Part shown: piece after piece, positions 33,714-44,852 of the stretch | Numbering within the stretch: the first letter of the stretch is position 1 | How the letters are laid out: every line of letters begins with the position of its first letter | Assembly (NCBI GenBank): GCA_020726505.1 | Contig: JAHLEZ010000021.1 | Location: forward strand, 434,001 to 498,000 | Origin: Leptodontidium sp. MPI-SDFR-AT-0119 | Lineage: Eukaryota; Ascomycota; Leotiomycetes; Helotiales; Leptodontidiaceae | Length of the DNA: 64,000 nucleotides | Direction of reading: 5' to 3' | The notes under the pieces: generated by a model | Told to the model about the DNA's origin: nothing | What the model saw: only the letters and a program-made list of their open reading frames with translations | Databases searched by the model: none | Program-made: the position numbers and the translations under genes

Positions 33714-35651
33714 ATGGCACACTCATCGGACACAGTGCCCAAGGCACCACAGAATGATGATTACGACCTCTCGAAGCCCATCAATTCGAGTTCAGGTCTT
33801 CGGCAAGGCCTGACATCTTATGGCGATCCCCATTTCTCTCTCTTCTTGAGAAAGGTATTTATCAAAGCACTTGGTTATAGCGAAGATGCACTCTCCAGGC
33901 CCATCATCGGAATCATCAACACATATTCGGCACTCAACCCATGCCACGCAAATGTTCCCCAGCTCATCGAAGCGGCGAAGCGAGGAGTCCATCTTCAGGG
34001 TGGACTCGCGGTCGAGTTTCCTACGATTTCTATAGCCGAGTCTTTCTCATCGCCGACGAGCATGTTCCTCAGGAACTTGATGAGTATGGATACCGAAGAG
34101 ATGATCAAGGCTCAGCCATTAGATGCGTGCATCATGATCGGGGGCATGTTTCCAAATCCAAAAGTGGGGATGCAATGTTGATTAACAATTTCTAGGTTGT
34201 GACAAGACCGTGCCGGCCCAGTTGATGGGAGGAATCTCAGCCAACAAACCAGTCTTGCCTCTGATTACTGGCCCGATGATGCCGGGAAGCTATAGAGGGC
34301 AGCGACTTGGGGCATGTACAGACTGTCGCAACAATTGGGCAGCTTACAGAGCTGGGAAAATTGATATGGAGGATATTAGCATGCTGAATGAAGAATTGGC
34401 ACCGACTGTAAGCACGCCATTCAGTCAGTTACCTGATCGTCATCTAACAGCACGCAGGTGGGTACATGTGGAGTGATGGGAACTGCAAGTACTATGGCAT
34501 GTATTACTGCAGCTCTTGGATTCATGCCCCTCCGAGGAGCTTCTGCTCCGGCTGTATCATCAGCTCGCCTCAGAATCGCAGAAGAGACCGGATCAAATGC
34601 CGTGGCAGTTGCAGCCGCGAAGCGAACTCCTCAAGAGATGCTCACAAAGGAGTCGTTTCTAAATGCGATAATTGTTCTACAGGCCATTGGCGGATCGACA
34701 AATGCCGTTGTTCATCTTATGGCCATCATCAATAGGCATCCCTTGGTTCAGGGCGAGATCACACTAGAGACTTTCGACGAGATTGGAAGGAAAGTGCCTT
34801 TGTTGATCGATTTAAAACCCAGTGGAGACAACTATATGACCGATTTCCATAATGCGGGCGGCATGCTCGGATTACTACACGTTTTGCGTCCCCTGTTGCA
34901 TCTTCAAGCAATGACTATCACAGGTCAGACGCTGGGGGAGGTTCTCGATGCTTCACCCTTCCGCAGCTTCCCATTCTCCTCCGAAATCATCCGGCCTCTC
35001 TCAAATCCACTGTATCCAAGTTCATCGCTGGTTGTTCTGCGTGGAAACATGGCACCAAATGGAGCAGTTATGAAAGCGTCTGCATCGAAAGACCGACGCC
35101 TGCTCCAGCACTCAGGTCCAGCTGTAGTCTTCAAGAACTCCACAGATCTTGCGTTACGTATCGATGACCCAGATCTCCCAGTTACCAAAGACTCGGTATT
35201 GGTACTTCAGGGTATCGGACCAATCGGTAACCCAGGCATGCCAGAGGCGGGACTTATCCCCATACCAAGGAAACTAGCTGCCGAAGGCGTGACAGATATG
35301 CTGCGCCTTTCTGATGGAAGGATGTCCGGTACAGCAGGAGGAACTATTATACTTCACATATCACCAGAGTCTGTGGTTCCTAGCTCGGTATTCGGAATCG
35401 TACAAGATGGGGATATCATCCTTTGTGATGTTGGCAAGCGCCTTCTAAAACTTGAGGTAAGCGAGGATGAGATCCAGAGACGTATAGCCGAGCGTGAGAC
35501 AGAAGCAGCTACTGGAAAAGGGGTTTGGAAACAACGGAAGGTCAAGCGTGGTTATAGAGGCTTGTATGAGCGTTGTGTAAACCAGGCTGAAGAAGGTGCT
35601 GACTTCGATTTCTTGACTGCTGCTGGCCTGAAGGACACAGACCTTAGTTAG
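33714..35651 (+). CDS. IlvD/Edd family dehydratase (dihydroxy-acid dehydratase-like)
   Basis: Three exons (33714-34143, 34196-34407, 34458-35651) encode 611 residues. Intron 1 starts with GC (GCATGT) rather than GT and ends TAG; this splice rebuilds GGCDKTVPAQLMG. Cluster-ligand cysteines fall in CDKT, CTDCRNNW and GTCGVMG, and GGSTNAVVHL and DGRMSGTAGG are family marks. These enzymes use a [2Fe-2S] cluster to dehydrate 2,3-dihydroxy acids: in branched-chain amino-acid synthesis (mitochondrial) or in sugar-acid breakdown. Divergences such as MSGTAGG instead of FSGGTRG hint at the sugar-acid side, and no strong mitochondrial leader precedes the core. The start at 33714 gives the usual length; the frame is open upstream. 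Confidence 0.88.
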
Positions 35652-35923
35652 AGATGAGCTTTGCTGGAGTGAAACAAGGGAGCTACTTCGAACTTCTCAG
35701 AAGAACCAGGACTAATCATCTAAGGCAATTAATTAACTGCTTAAGAAAGAAGTATGAGCCGATGAAATTGGAAGGATCGAGCTGAGACATGTGAATAGAA
35801 GTTACGGCTACTTTCTGCACGTCGAAGCACTAGAAGCCAGGTGGAAGAACATTCTGCAATATAGCTCTGGTGTTGTTTCCAGTCCAGATCCATACGTGTG
35901 GTGAAATATGAAATGACAATCCC
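35652..35923. other. short convergent intergenic
   Basis: 3' regions of two convergent genes; nothing recognised. Confidence 0.4.
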
Positions 35924-37383
35924 TCACATCTTCGAACGCTCTTCCCCCTCTCCAAAGTACTCTCGCAAGGCTTGGTTCGTATCATAGGTAAATACCCAGG
36001 ACGAGAAACCTGGAGATCCATAAACTGCGTTCATATCAGGCTTAGATACTACCATCTCCTTTGTATTTTCTGGGAGTGGAAGTAGATTCTTGCCGTACAT
36101 CTCATCTCGAGCCTCTTGCTCGGGTCCATCTGGCAGTCCATATTGCTTCATATTTCCATGGGAGGTAGCTTTGATCTTCTCCGCTCGGGTTTTGCGGATA
36201 TCTTCGTATGCCTGAGTGAGCCGTGAGATATCCTTGAGGGATTGAGCCTTCGCAAGACAGCCGCTCAAGACCGCGGCGTCTTCTATGGCTTGAGTTGCAC
36301 CCTGGACTTGTAAGTTATTTGATATCAAAGATCGAGTAAGATGCATACCTGAGCCATGTATGGCATCATGGCATGTGCAGCGTCCCCTAGTAACACCAGC
36401 CTCCCATTACCATTTCTCCAACTTGGAAGATCAGGAAGCTCGCTGATTCTCCACTTGTGGCATTCCTTCGCTACCCCCCAGAAGCTCTTTCACCGTGTCA
36501 TCGTAGTCAGCATACTCTTTCTTCAACTCATCTAAATCAGCAGGTTCATTCCAGACCCCCGTGTCCGCTGTACCAGGGCCGCAGAGGACAATATTGAACA
36601 GTTCTAGTTGTCTGATGGTGTAGGCGACTATGTGCCTATACGGTCCAAACCACACAGTACAGCTGGGTTGAAGAACTAAATGCGACAAAGCTGGATTCGA
36701 AAGCATCTGCTCTCGGGTGAGAATGATGCGGAATGCACAATCAGGTGTGGCGTGAGCTTGGATGTCTGGAAACATGGCAGAACGAATCCGAGAACCGATT
36801 CCTGGCTTCGCATCAGACACAATCTAGCCACATTCTCTCGGATTCAACGGAGGGCGTACCATCTGCCGCTACTATCAGATCACTCCTGATGATGGCCCCG
36901 TCTTGGAGTGTGAGGGAAGGTGTGGATGTATCGATGGAAACAACCTTCTTCCCAAAGCTGATACTCGCTCCAGCTTTCCACGCAGCATCGTACAGAATCT
37001 TCTGATAATCGGCTCGATGCAAAGTCAGATTACTATGAAACCCGTTAGCACAACATTCGTAGACGTGAAGCAATACATTACTGGTAATCATAGAGCGCAA
37101 GAGTATTCGATCGAAACTTCCCAAGGATCTTTCCGTCCTTGTACCTCCGGAGAAGTGCATCATCATTCTTCGTCCCTTCCTTGTAGAATATATCTTTCAA
37201 GCCCATAGAATCAAGGATCCGCAGAGCGTTCGGACTGATTTGTATCCCGGCGCCGACTTCCGAGAGCTCATTGCCTGCTTCGATGACGTGAACCTTATGG
37301 CCCGATTGTGCCAGGCATGTTGCTGCTGCCAGACCACCTATTCCAGCACCGACGATGGTAACATCTAGATGAAGAGGTGACAT
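35924..37383 (-). CDS. FAD-dependent monooxygenase (salicylate-hydroxylase-like), one frameshift
   Basis: Exons 37383-37082, 37032-36860, 36801-36349 and 36301-35924 encode about 434 residues once one extra base is removed. Motifs in order: GAGIGGLAAATCLAQSG (FAD-binding GxGxxG), RADYQKI, LIVAADG with the DG motif completed across the 36860/36801 splice, then LLGDAAHAMMPYMAQ with the GD motif. The C6 run at 36474-36479 (coding G6) shifts frame; with five G it reads LLGVAKECHKWRISELPDL and joins the GD region cleanly. Such group-A flavoprotein hydroxylases act on aromatic acids or polyketides. The frame break could be an assembly error or a disabling mutation. It neighbours the SDR and dehydratase genes. 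Confidence 0.82.
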
Positions 37384-38027
37384 TGGGGTATTTGAGGAAG
37401 TATGAAATATGATGCTGGTACTATGTCTTGAGGAAGTAGGGTAGCCTGAAGGAAGATTTAAGATAGCGCTTGGTAGTAAGCACCAGAGCTTCAGAGTAGT
37501 GAGGCAGCCGGGACGTCTGGTCACCGTAAGTGTGATATAATTTTAAGTCTCTACAAATGCAATATACTCTCCGAAGATGCCGCTGGAGCTTTCTGATGAA
37601 CTCGAAGTTTCAAGTCTAACAGGAAACAGCGGAAGTTTAATTTTGAAAGGACTGTGTGGAATGGTTAGAACGTTGCCTTTAACACAATGGGCATAAGAAT
37701 GCCGTAAAGATTTGCCGATGTATTTTATTGATGAGAAATGCTGACGTTGGATTTTTGACTCAACGGAGGCCACACTGTCGAGCATCAGCGGGGTACCATG
37801 TCTTTCCCAAACCCTGAGCCGAAGGGGTAATCCCGCATCTACAGACATGACAAGTCAGGCGGACGATGGACGAACAGAGAAATTGCACGGTCTTTTAGAG
37901 AAAGAGTGGAAAGGAAGATAATTATGTATTACTAAGTCTATTTCTTTAAAACGACGATATCATTGACTCCTTTCTGGAGTCGGAAAAAGCCAAAGTAAAC
38001 ACTGAAGAGGGGAATAGGGGAATCCTA
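37384..38027. other. intergenic, nothing recognised
   Basis: Upstream of the monooxygenase and downstream of the large fungal gene; no supported gene or repeat. Confidence 0.45.
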
Positions 38028-39956
38028 CTACCTCTGAACGAAATAACCATTTGCTGCAACAAGGGTATCTCCAACCCCAGCTCCATCTATCGGGGATCTA
38101 ACGCCAAACTTATGAAATGGAACTTTCGAAATTTGCCTCTGCGCAGCCATCCTGATGGACTGCCCACCACTTGTCCCAGGTCGGGCACTGATTCGAGGAG
38201 CGGCCTCCGGATTCCACGCGGGTTGGTCCAAGATATTTTCTGCTAGTAGAATATCATTCATTTCGGCGAGCATCACTGCTTCAGCGGCTTCTTCATCTCT
38301 GGCCTGCAGACCTCTCCGCAGCGCATCACGTTGCAACGGATCATCTTGGCGAATGAATCCCATGATACGAACCTCGACAACTCTTCGTTCAGGAGACCAT
38401 TCTTCATAATCGCGCGTAAGGCGAACAATAACAGTCCTGTTTCCTGGCGTTTGCAGTGTTGTTGGCAAGGATGAAAATACTGCTTGATACCATGTATCAT
38501 CGCTAGATTTCGAGGATCCCAGTGTTGGTTGCTTCAAGAATCGAGCCCAACCTAAATAGTACCCGGACAGACCTTGTGCTATGTTTCCAGGAACACCAGA
38601 CAGTGCCATACCTGGCATATTGAATTGCTCAGCGCCAACCTTTGCTGGCTCACTGTTTGCAACAAACCGAAGAGGATACGGTGCCTGGGGACCATCCTCG
38701 AGCATAATATCCCCTGTCCCTGCCCCGAATGTCAACTGATCCTTATTTTGATTGGTATTTGCATCTGTTTCTGATGGCCTCATAATCCCGTAAGCAGCCG
38801 ACGCAGCTTGCTGGGTGACCCATGAGGGCATGAATTTCTGCACTCTGCTCTGCACGACTGTTGCTACAGGACCAACAACTCGTCCGGCCGTATTTCGTGC
38901 GTATGTTCCAAACGCTATAACCCCGAGTTCTAGTGGAAGTGTAGTCAAGCTTGCGCCTCGTATCGAGCCTGGACTGGTGGATGCCGAGAGGATTCTGAAT
39001 ACAGGGCTTGGGCAAAGGACTTTCTTTCTGTCTCCCAAGCAAAGAACCAGTTGGAAATACCCGTCTTCGGCTTCCTCGGGGATGCGTACGATGGCTGTTT
39101 CTCGAAGAATGTGGTACTGCTGCTTGTGGCTCTTAGGCTTTTTCTGGAAATGCGTGATATCCCTCTGCCATGCCCGCTCGTCGGTCTGTTTCAGTTGCTC
39201 GGATCCGACACTCAACGATGGAGTCACGTTGATCCAGTTGCCATTCCTTCCCATAAAGGCTCGAGCCCGCATCCCAGTTTTGCCACTCCATCCTTTGCTT
39301 TGTAGCCATATTGTGCGATCTAGAGGCAGGGGCTGGTCGGAGAAGATGGAAATAGCGAGTGTCGTGTTTGCTCCCTGGTAGAAGACTAAACCGTGAGAGT
39401 GGCGTAAGATCGAGAAATGTTTCGTGCTTTCGACGGGGTGCGTTATCAACCCACCTGCAAAATGACGGGCTTCGCGGAACGCTTCCTGTAGAAAGGACGA
39501 ATTCGACGTCTGTGAAGGCTGTGATGACTTTGCATTCGAGATAGGGGATGTGTTGCAGGAAGATCGAACAGTCGAGATAGGAGAGAGGCCGTTTAGAGGT
39601 GAAGGAACACGAGAGACCGGCTCTGTGCTGGCAGGACTGTAATACAACTGCGAGTCGGTGATGTTATTATGAACGGATGTGTTTAAAAACAGATTCTGTT
39701 GAGCTGGCGCGGGTGTATATTGAATGGGAGGAGGCGGTGGGGGTGGAGTTTGAAGCCGACTCTGCTTCAATCGCTCGAACTCTTCGAAGTATATCGGTGG
39801 CGGTGCATTCTGATTTCTCGACGGGGCTGTCCTTGGTCTTTCGGCATAAACTGGCTTTCTAGGTACTCGAAACTGGTTGGCATCGACGTTGTCGTCGTTC
39901 CGGGATGGATTCCAGTCAACTTCGCGATAGGGAGGTGGAGGAGCTGAGAAATCCAT
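38028..39956 (-). CDS. large fungal-specific protein, 642 residues
   Basis: A single exon. The first 160 residues are disordered and Pro-rich, starting MDFSAPPPPYREVDW and containing runs of Pro. From about 160 comes a folded region with FREARHFAGGLITHPVESTK and a beta-rich block containing ILRHSHGLVFYQG, WLQSKGWSGKTGMRARAF and ILRETAIVRIPEEAEDGYFQL, then a variable linker and a second folded part near 480-620 with WYQAVFSSLPTTLQTPGNR. This is a widespread ascomycete family that I have no function for. There is no signal peptide or clear membrane helix. The layout suggests a large cytosolic protein with interaction surfaces. Confidence 0.8.
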   Translation of the reverse strand: MDFSAPPPPYREVDWNPSRNDDNVDANQFRVPRKPVYAERPRTAPSRNQNAPPPIYFEEFERLKQSRLQTPPPPPPPIQYTPAPAQQNLFLNTSVHNNITDSQLYYSPASTEPVSRVPSPLNGLSPISTVRSSCNTSPISNAKSSQPSQTSNSSFLQEAFREARHFAGGLITHPVESTKHFSILRHSHGLVFYQGANTTLAISIFSDQPLPLDRTIWLQSKGWSGKTGMRARAFMGRNGNWINVTPSLSVGSEQLKQTDERAWQRDITHFQKKPKSHKQQYHILRETAIVRIPEEAEDGYFQLVLCLGDRKKVLCPSPVFRILSASTSPGSIRGASLTTLPLELGVIAFGTYARNTAGRVVGPVATVVQSRVQKFMPSWVTQQAASAAYGIMRPSETDANTNQNKDQLTFGAGTGDIMLEDGPQAPYPLRFVANSEPAKVGAEQFNMPGMALSGVPGNIAQGLSGYYLGWARFLKQPTLGSSKSSDDTWYQAVFSSLPTTLQTPGNRTVIVRLTRDYEEWSPERRVVEVRIMGFIRQDDPLQRDALRRGLQARDEEAAEAVMLAEMNDILLAENILDQPAWNPEAAPRISARPGTSGGQSIRMAAQRQISKVPFHKFGVRSPIDGAGVGDTLVAANGYFVQR

Positions 39957-41383
39957 CTCTCAATCCTCAACGTTTCCTGATAGGAGTCAATTCATTACTG
40001 AAGGAAAGAAAGGGAGCTTCGAATATCATCTTGAGGCGAATTATCGAATGTCGAATGGAGCGAACCAAGATGTCACTGTCCCGTATTGGGCGAGAACGAG
40101 ATTATGGAACAAGGGGTGTTTCTTGGGGAAGGAGGTCGTTTGGGTGGCAGCCTCGTCAGGTGGTAGTAGCCTTGCTTACTAATAATCGGTTCGATATCTA
40201 GATACTCCTGACTCCTTCTCCCCTTCAACATTCACTCGGTCGCAATAAGTAATGTTGTGAATCGTGGGTTGAAAACATTTCGGGTTCCTAATAGTGAGTC
40301 TTAACTAGACGTTCATGCATGGCTTGGCACTGACCATATCAACAGAGAAATGCGTTCATCCCTGTCCAGCTTTCCCACTGGCACTGTCAGTTAATCAAGG
40401 GTAATCTGTGCCTTCATCCACACTGTCCAGTGTTTCAGCTTTCCTTATATATTCCCAGAAAAGAGCCCAATCGATTACAGCTATGCCATTTCGGTTCAAA
40501 ATGCAGTCAAGTTCATCTTGAGTACAACAGAAGTGCGCCGTCAGACGACGATGTTGGCTTTGACGGAAAGACGGCACTCAACTCTTCAAGCCAAGTTCAG
40601 TGGCTGGCCTTTGGGGGTTTTTATTTATCTCTATTCTGCTCAATGTCACCCAACCGCTGCAAGAACTCGATTTTCTTTCCTTCTCGTCACATACTTACCT
40701 AGGTAAGTAGCGGAAGGCCATTCAGCAGGTGACCTTCAGAAAGTCTGGATCCCCAATTCCTCTCCACTGTCCTTACCGTCTCCCGCGGGGCTCTCGCCAT
40801 GAATGGAGAGTTGTTTATCCCGCACCCAGCCTTCTGGGACTTTACCCCTCCTTTGCTTCCATATCATTTGTTACACCGAACAGTATGCGAGATTATGAGC
40901 AAGTTTGCTCCCGGCCAAGAAAGAGCATGCAGCCTCGTAGCCTTGGCACGTCAAGCCTCACGAGCAAGTTTCCATTCCTACCCACAGGCTGAAGCAGATT
41001 TCTATTGGACAATGGGGTCAATACACGGATCCAGAGCCTCGTTTGAGAGGGAGGTGAGACCCGGTGCGCTAGAATATCTTGACAGCTGTCACTGGATTGG
41101 ACGGTGGTACAGTAGCGGGCTGGTAGCGCCATCGACCATGGGTTGACTTTGAGCTTGAAAAAGAACAAAAGTCGGGACTGGGATATTGATGGAAAAGGAA
41201 GATATCTTATCTGTGGGTAGGGTAGGTGAATATTGTGATGGCAGGTGCTAGGGTTCAGTGGATCCTGCCTCGACGGCTGGACAGATATAAGATCTTCCAA
41301 GCTCCCCTGAGCTCCTCGCCACAGGCAAAGCCAAGCACTCAAAGTCTAGTAATACATTCTCAATACGAAAAATAAGCTTCAAG
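39957..41383. other. intergenic, nothing recognised
   Basis: Promoter-side sequence of two divergent genes with several short antisense-style open frames and CT-rich stretches. No gene, RNA or repeat was supported over 1.4 kb. Confidence 0.45.
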
Positions 41384-42226
41384 ATGTTCGCCAATTCCAT
41401 CGCTTCGGCTCTTTGCTTAGCCTCACTGGCTGCAGCTCATTTCTCCATCGACTACCCCGAGATGCGTGGTGATTCGTTCGCAGAGGGAGCCTCTCAGTAT
41501 TTCTGGCCATGTAAGTGTCTTGTACACACAGTTCTTTTCTTTCCTTCTAATGCTTGAGTTTCTCAGGTGCTGGTGTGAATCAAACAGCTGCGACAAATCG
41601 AACCCTTTGGCCTCTGGATGGTGGATCTATTGTCTTGGACTTGCACCATCAATGGTCTTACGTTTTCATCAATCTTGGCATCGGAACAGACTATCCTACT
41701 TTCAACATCTCACTCACCCCGTCTCTTCTCAATGAAACCGGCAATGGCACATTCTGCCTCCCGAAGTTGACTCTACCAGCTAGTATCACTCCTTCCGATG
41801 GCCAGAATGCTAGTATCATGGTTGCCACTGGTGGAGCAAGCGGAGTTGCTTTGTACAACGTAAGAACACCCGATTTCGCCAATGCATTGCCAGATCGTCT
41901 CTGTACATGAATTGACGTATTTGGGTTTATGACTGGCGTTTGGGAATGTAGAGTCAATCCACCATTCACTTACTAATTTCCGACAGTGCGCAGATATCAC
42001 CTTCAGTAGCAACGCCACAATCCTCTCAGGCAATGCATGCCAAAACTCCTCCAACGTTGCAGCTACTATCGTAACAGCAAGCAGCAGCAGCACGTCCCCT
42101 ACAACAAACACGACTAGTGGTGAATCCACCACTCCTACATCCGGAGGCGTCTCACACTCCACTTCGATGATGACTACTGGTGTGTTCGCTGGTCTTGGTG
42201 CTGTTGTTATTAGTTGGCTGCTGTAG
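41384..42226 (+). CDS. secreted Bim1/X325-like copper-binding protein, GPI-anchored
   Basis: Exons 41384-41510, 41567-41859 and 41987-42226 encode 219 residues. The signal peptide (residues 1-18, ending SLAAA) leaves His19 as the mature N-terminus, followed by FSIDYPEMRG and, across the first splice, QYFWPCAGVN. An N-terminal His followed by this sequence is the mark of the X325 (LPMO-like, Bim1) family, whose His-brace holds copper but which is reported to lack polysaccharide cleavage and instead take part in copper uptake. A conserved-Cys beta domain is followed by a Ser/Thr-rich stalk and a hydrophobic C-terminus (VFAGLGAVVISWLL) of GPI-signal type. It is likely at the cell surface. Confidence 0.85.
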
Positions 42227-42505
42227 ATGCCCTGTGCTTGTTGATGGAGGCCTATGTACCTAGAAAATGCAATTGAAGCTATGTAATGGAATCAAGAAGT
42301 TCGAGTTGATACTGATCTTTCCGTATCTTATGCCTTTGGAGCCAGGCTGAGCTATTTGAAGGCTTTGACCTGCACTCTTATGACACTCCTGTTTTCTATA
42401 AATATATTTATAGGTACAGTAAGCTAGGTAATCAGTGATAGCTGACTACGTAGAGGTGAACCGTACCTAGGTACCTAGGTAGGTGCCACCTAATGTCAAG
42501 TGACA

Positions 42506-42529
42506 CCCCCCCCCCCCCCCCCCCCCCCC
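42506..42529. repeat. C24 homopolymer run
   Basis: Twenty-four consecutive C between the X325-like gene and the hydrolase gene; expected to vary in length and be hard to sequence. Confidence 0.9.
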
Positions 42530-43009
42530 TCTCGAGGTATCCTTTGTTTTCTCCTGGCGAGAAAAAGTGAGTCCCCTTCCCTACCTTCCTCCCATAATTT
42601 ATCTTGATGCAGCATGTTCAATTGGATTTGGAATTCGGTCCCATATCAAGCTACGCTCAAGCTAAGCTCTATCTTCATTGGCTGGTTGGGTGTCCTAAAA
42701 GGGTTAGGAGACATCTAGGAATAGTGGCATCCTCTTGAAATGTGCATTCGGAGAAGCGGCTTGCTAATTAATCATCTTAATAATGCTTGTCCTTCTCACT
42801 TCTATTTGCTTTCTACAATCTCCGCAGGGCCTCGTTACTTGAGTGTATATCATGCTTCTTTCTCCAGATGGCATCTCCAATTCTTTACTCTGCAACAGTT
42901 GAAGCCCAAGTATTCTGTTCTCTGGTGAAGGCTATTTAGATCCCCAACTAGATTCTCTCAGCTAACTTTCACATTCCACAGGAGTTGTATCTTCGATACA
43001 GCCCTCACA
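42530..43009. other. upstream of the hydrolase gene
   Basis: No supported gene. CT-rich leader near 42950-43009. Confidence 0.4.
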
Positions 43010-43873
43010 ATGTCCACACATCAGACGGCAGTCACGAAATATGTCACGGTCAAAGACATCAAGTTTGCCTACCGTCTCTTCGGAGCCGAGTCTGGGATTC
43101 CCCTCGTATGTCTCCAGCACTACAGAGGCACGATGGATCACTGGGATCCCCTCCCTCTCAACACACTGGCTCTCACCCGCCCCATCTTCCTCATCGACTA
43201 CGCTGGCACAGGTCTAAGTACTGGGAGCACACCCACGACATTCAGCGGCTGGGCGTCTGATATCGCGTCAGTCCTCGAAGCACTCAATATCCCCGCTGTC
43301 GATCTACTCGGATTCTCCGTCGGCAGTTTCGCGGCTCAGATGGTAGCACTGAACTACCCTGAGCTGGTCAAGCACTTGATCCTCTGTGGCTCAGGACCGA
43401 GTGCTACTGAGGGTCTGCAACCCACCGGCGAGGGAATCTTCGAGGGATTCACATCTGCTGTGACTTTTGAAGAGAACAAAGCCATCTATTTGAGCGCATT
43501 CTACACCTCCAGCGCCGAGAGCCAGAAAGCCGGTTTGGAGGCTTGGGAACGTATCACTACTTCTCGTCAGGATAGGAGCGATTGGACCGATGAGAAGAGT
43601 ACTCAGAATCAGGTTGCTGCTGTGATGGAGTGGTTGAAGGGTGAGGGTGACGTCTCGTTCCCGAGACTGGGTGAGTTGAAGATGCCTGTTTTAGTGGCGG
43701 CTGGGGCAAAGGATGATGTTGTGGCTACCGCGAACAGTTTGGTTTTGTGGAAGGAGATTGAGAAAGGATTCTTGTGTGTTTATCCCCAGGCTAGTCATGG
43801 CTTTATGAGTCAGTATGGGGTGTTGTTTGCGAATAATGTGGAGTTGTTTTTGGGCAGTGAGATGGGTGGATAG
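43010..43873 (+). CDS. alpha/beta hydrolase
   Basis: A single exon of 287 residues. The nucleophile elbow is GFSVG with Ser103. A DD pair in AAGAKDD (235-236) supplies the acid and QASHGF (His263) the catalytic histidine, giving a complete triad in order. The early LQHYRGTMDHWDP and DYAGTGLSTG segments are the usual oxyanion-side loop and strand. No signal peptide is present, so it is intracellular. The family contains esterases, haloperoxidase-like and C-C hydrolases; a lid region around GEGIFEGFTSAVTFEE is short. Substrate unknown. The ATG follows a CT-rich leader, as common in fungi, and a Met-poor upstream frame. Confidence 0.9.
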   Translation: MSTHQTAVTKYVTVKDIKFAYRLFGAESGIPLVCLQHYRGTMDHWDPLPLNTLALTRPIFLIDYAGTGLSTGSTPTTFSGWASDIASVLEALNIPAVDLLGFSVGSFAAQMVALNYPELVKHLILCGSGPSATEGLQPTGEGIFEGFTSAVTFEENKAIYLSAFYTSSAESQKAGLEAWERITTSRQDRSDWTDEKSTQNQVAAVMEWLKGEGDVSFPRLGELKMPVLVAAGAKDDVVATANSLVLWKEIEKGFLCVYPQASHGFMSQYGVLFANNVELFLGSEMGG

Positions 43874-44296
43874 GTGGAGATGCAGATACTCCATGGTTGT
43901 GATGTAGTAGAGTACCACCAAAAGCTATTCATGATACGCCATGACCGGGAAAATAAATGATTCAAACGTGCATACCAGCCTTGGTGTCCCTCCTCAATGT
44001 TTCTTTCCAAAATATACCCTGATATTTGCTTCTGGTTGCACAATTAGCAGCCCGGGAGTACTGTTGGTTTTGCTCACATTCTACCGAGAAGGTGCGAGTA
44101 CTTGACTGCAGGGGGTCGAGTTCACCTTCCAAGCAAAGTGAATCACACAACCTCATCATCTACTGGGCAGGTATCAATCTCCATTCTTCAGATGCCACGA
44201 GCTTGACACCATTTAACACCAAATCTGACCCCTTGCAAGAAGCGCTTCGGCAAAGGTTGTCAATTCATCAACACAATAATCCAAAGTCATAACACC
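43874..44296. other. intergenic, nothing recognised
   Basis: 3' region of the hydrolase and promoter of the small basic-protein gene. No additional feature. Confidence 0.4.
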
Positions 44297-44852
44297 ATGG
44301 TAAGACATTGCCACCGAAACGAATTGTCACATCTAACAGAAAAAGGCGACAATTAAATCCGCCCGCAAAGTTCGTCACCGGGTAGGAGGCGGTAGCACAT
44401 GGCCCGGCAAGGGTATTGGCATTGGCCATCGAAGAATTATCCCAAGTCAGTCTATACGCCCAGCTCCATACGATATCTTTTACTGACCTCTCAGCCACAG
44501 CCCGCAGGATTAAGAACAAGTCCAAGCCCAGGAGTGATACTGTAGCATCGCTTCGAAAGCTGTCTCTCTCCAACACCAAGCGAGAAGTTGAGGCTGGATC
44601 TCCCCAGACCAGAAAGGAGAAGATACTTGCCGATCAACTGAAGGGTGAGGGTGCGGAAGAGGAATTCTCAGAACTTGACCGCAGAAGTGAGCATCCTACA
44701 ACAAATTACCAGCTGAGACAGTCGGTGTGTGCTAATCCATGATCACAGTGGCTGCCGAGCTTGCAAACCACGCTGGCCGCAAGAATGTTCGGCTTGAGGA
44801 TTTGAAGTTGGCGAGAACAATGGCTGGGCTGTTGGGAAGACCATTGTTTTAG
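44297..44852 (+). CDS. small basic protein with H3-like C-terminal helix, four exons
   Basis: Inferred exons: 44297-44299 (only ATG, then a 40-base GTAAGA...CAG intron), 44340-44445, 44495-44686 and 44749-44852, giving 134 residues. Every junction is GT-AG and the frame fits. The N-terminus is KKATIKSARKVRHRVGGGS, then a TARRIKNKSKPRS stretch, all rich in Lys/Arg and likely DNA- or RNA-binding. The final exon reads AAELANHAGRKNVRLEDLKLARTMAG, which lines up by eye with the last helices of histone H3 ([24 protein letters not shown]). The rest of an H3 fold is not evident. It could be a histone-fold relative, a kinetochore-type protein or a coincidence. Its 3' end overlaps the weak ORF at 44849 by four bases. 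Confidence 0.5.
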
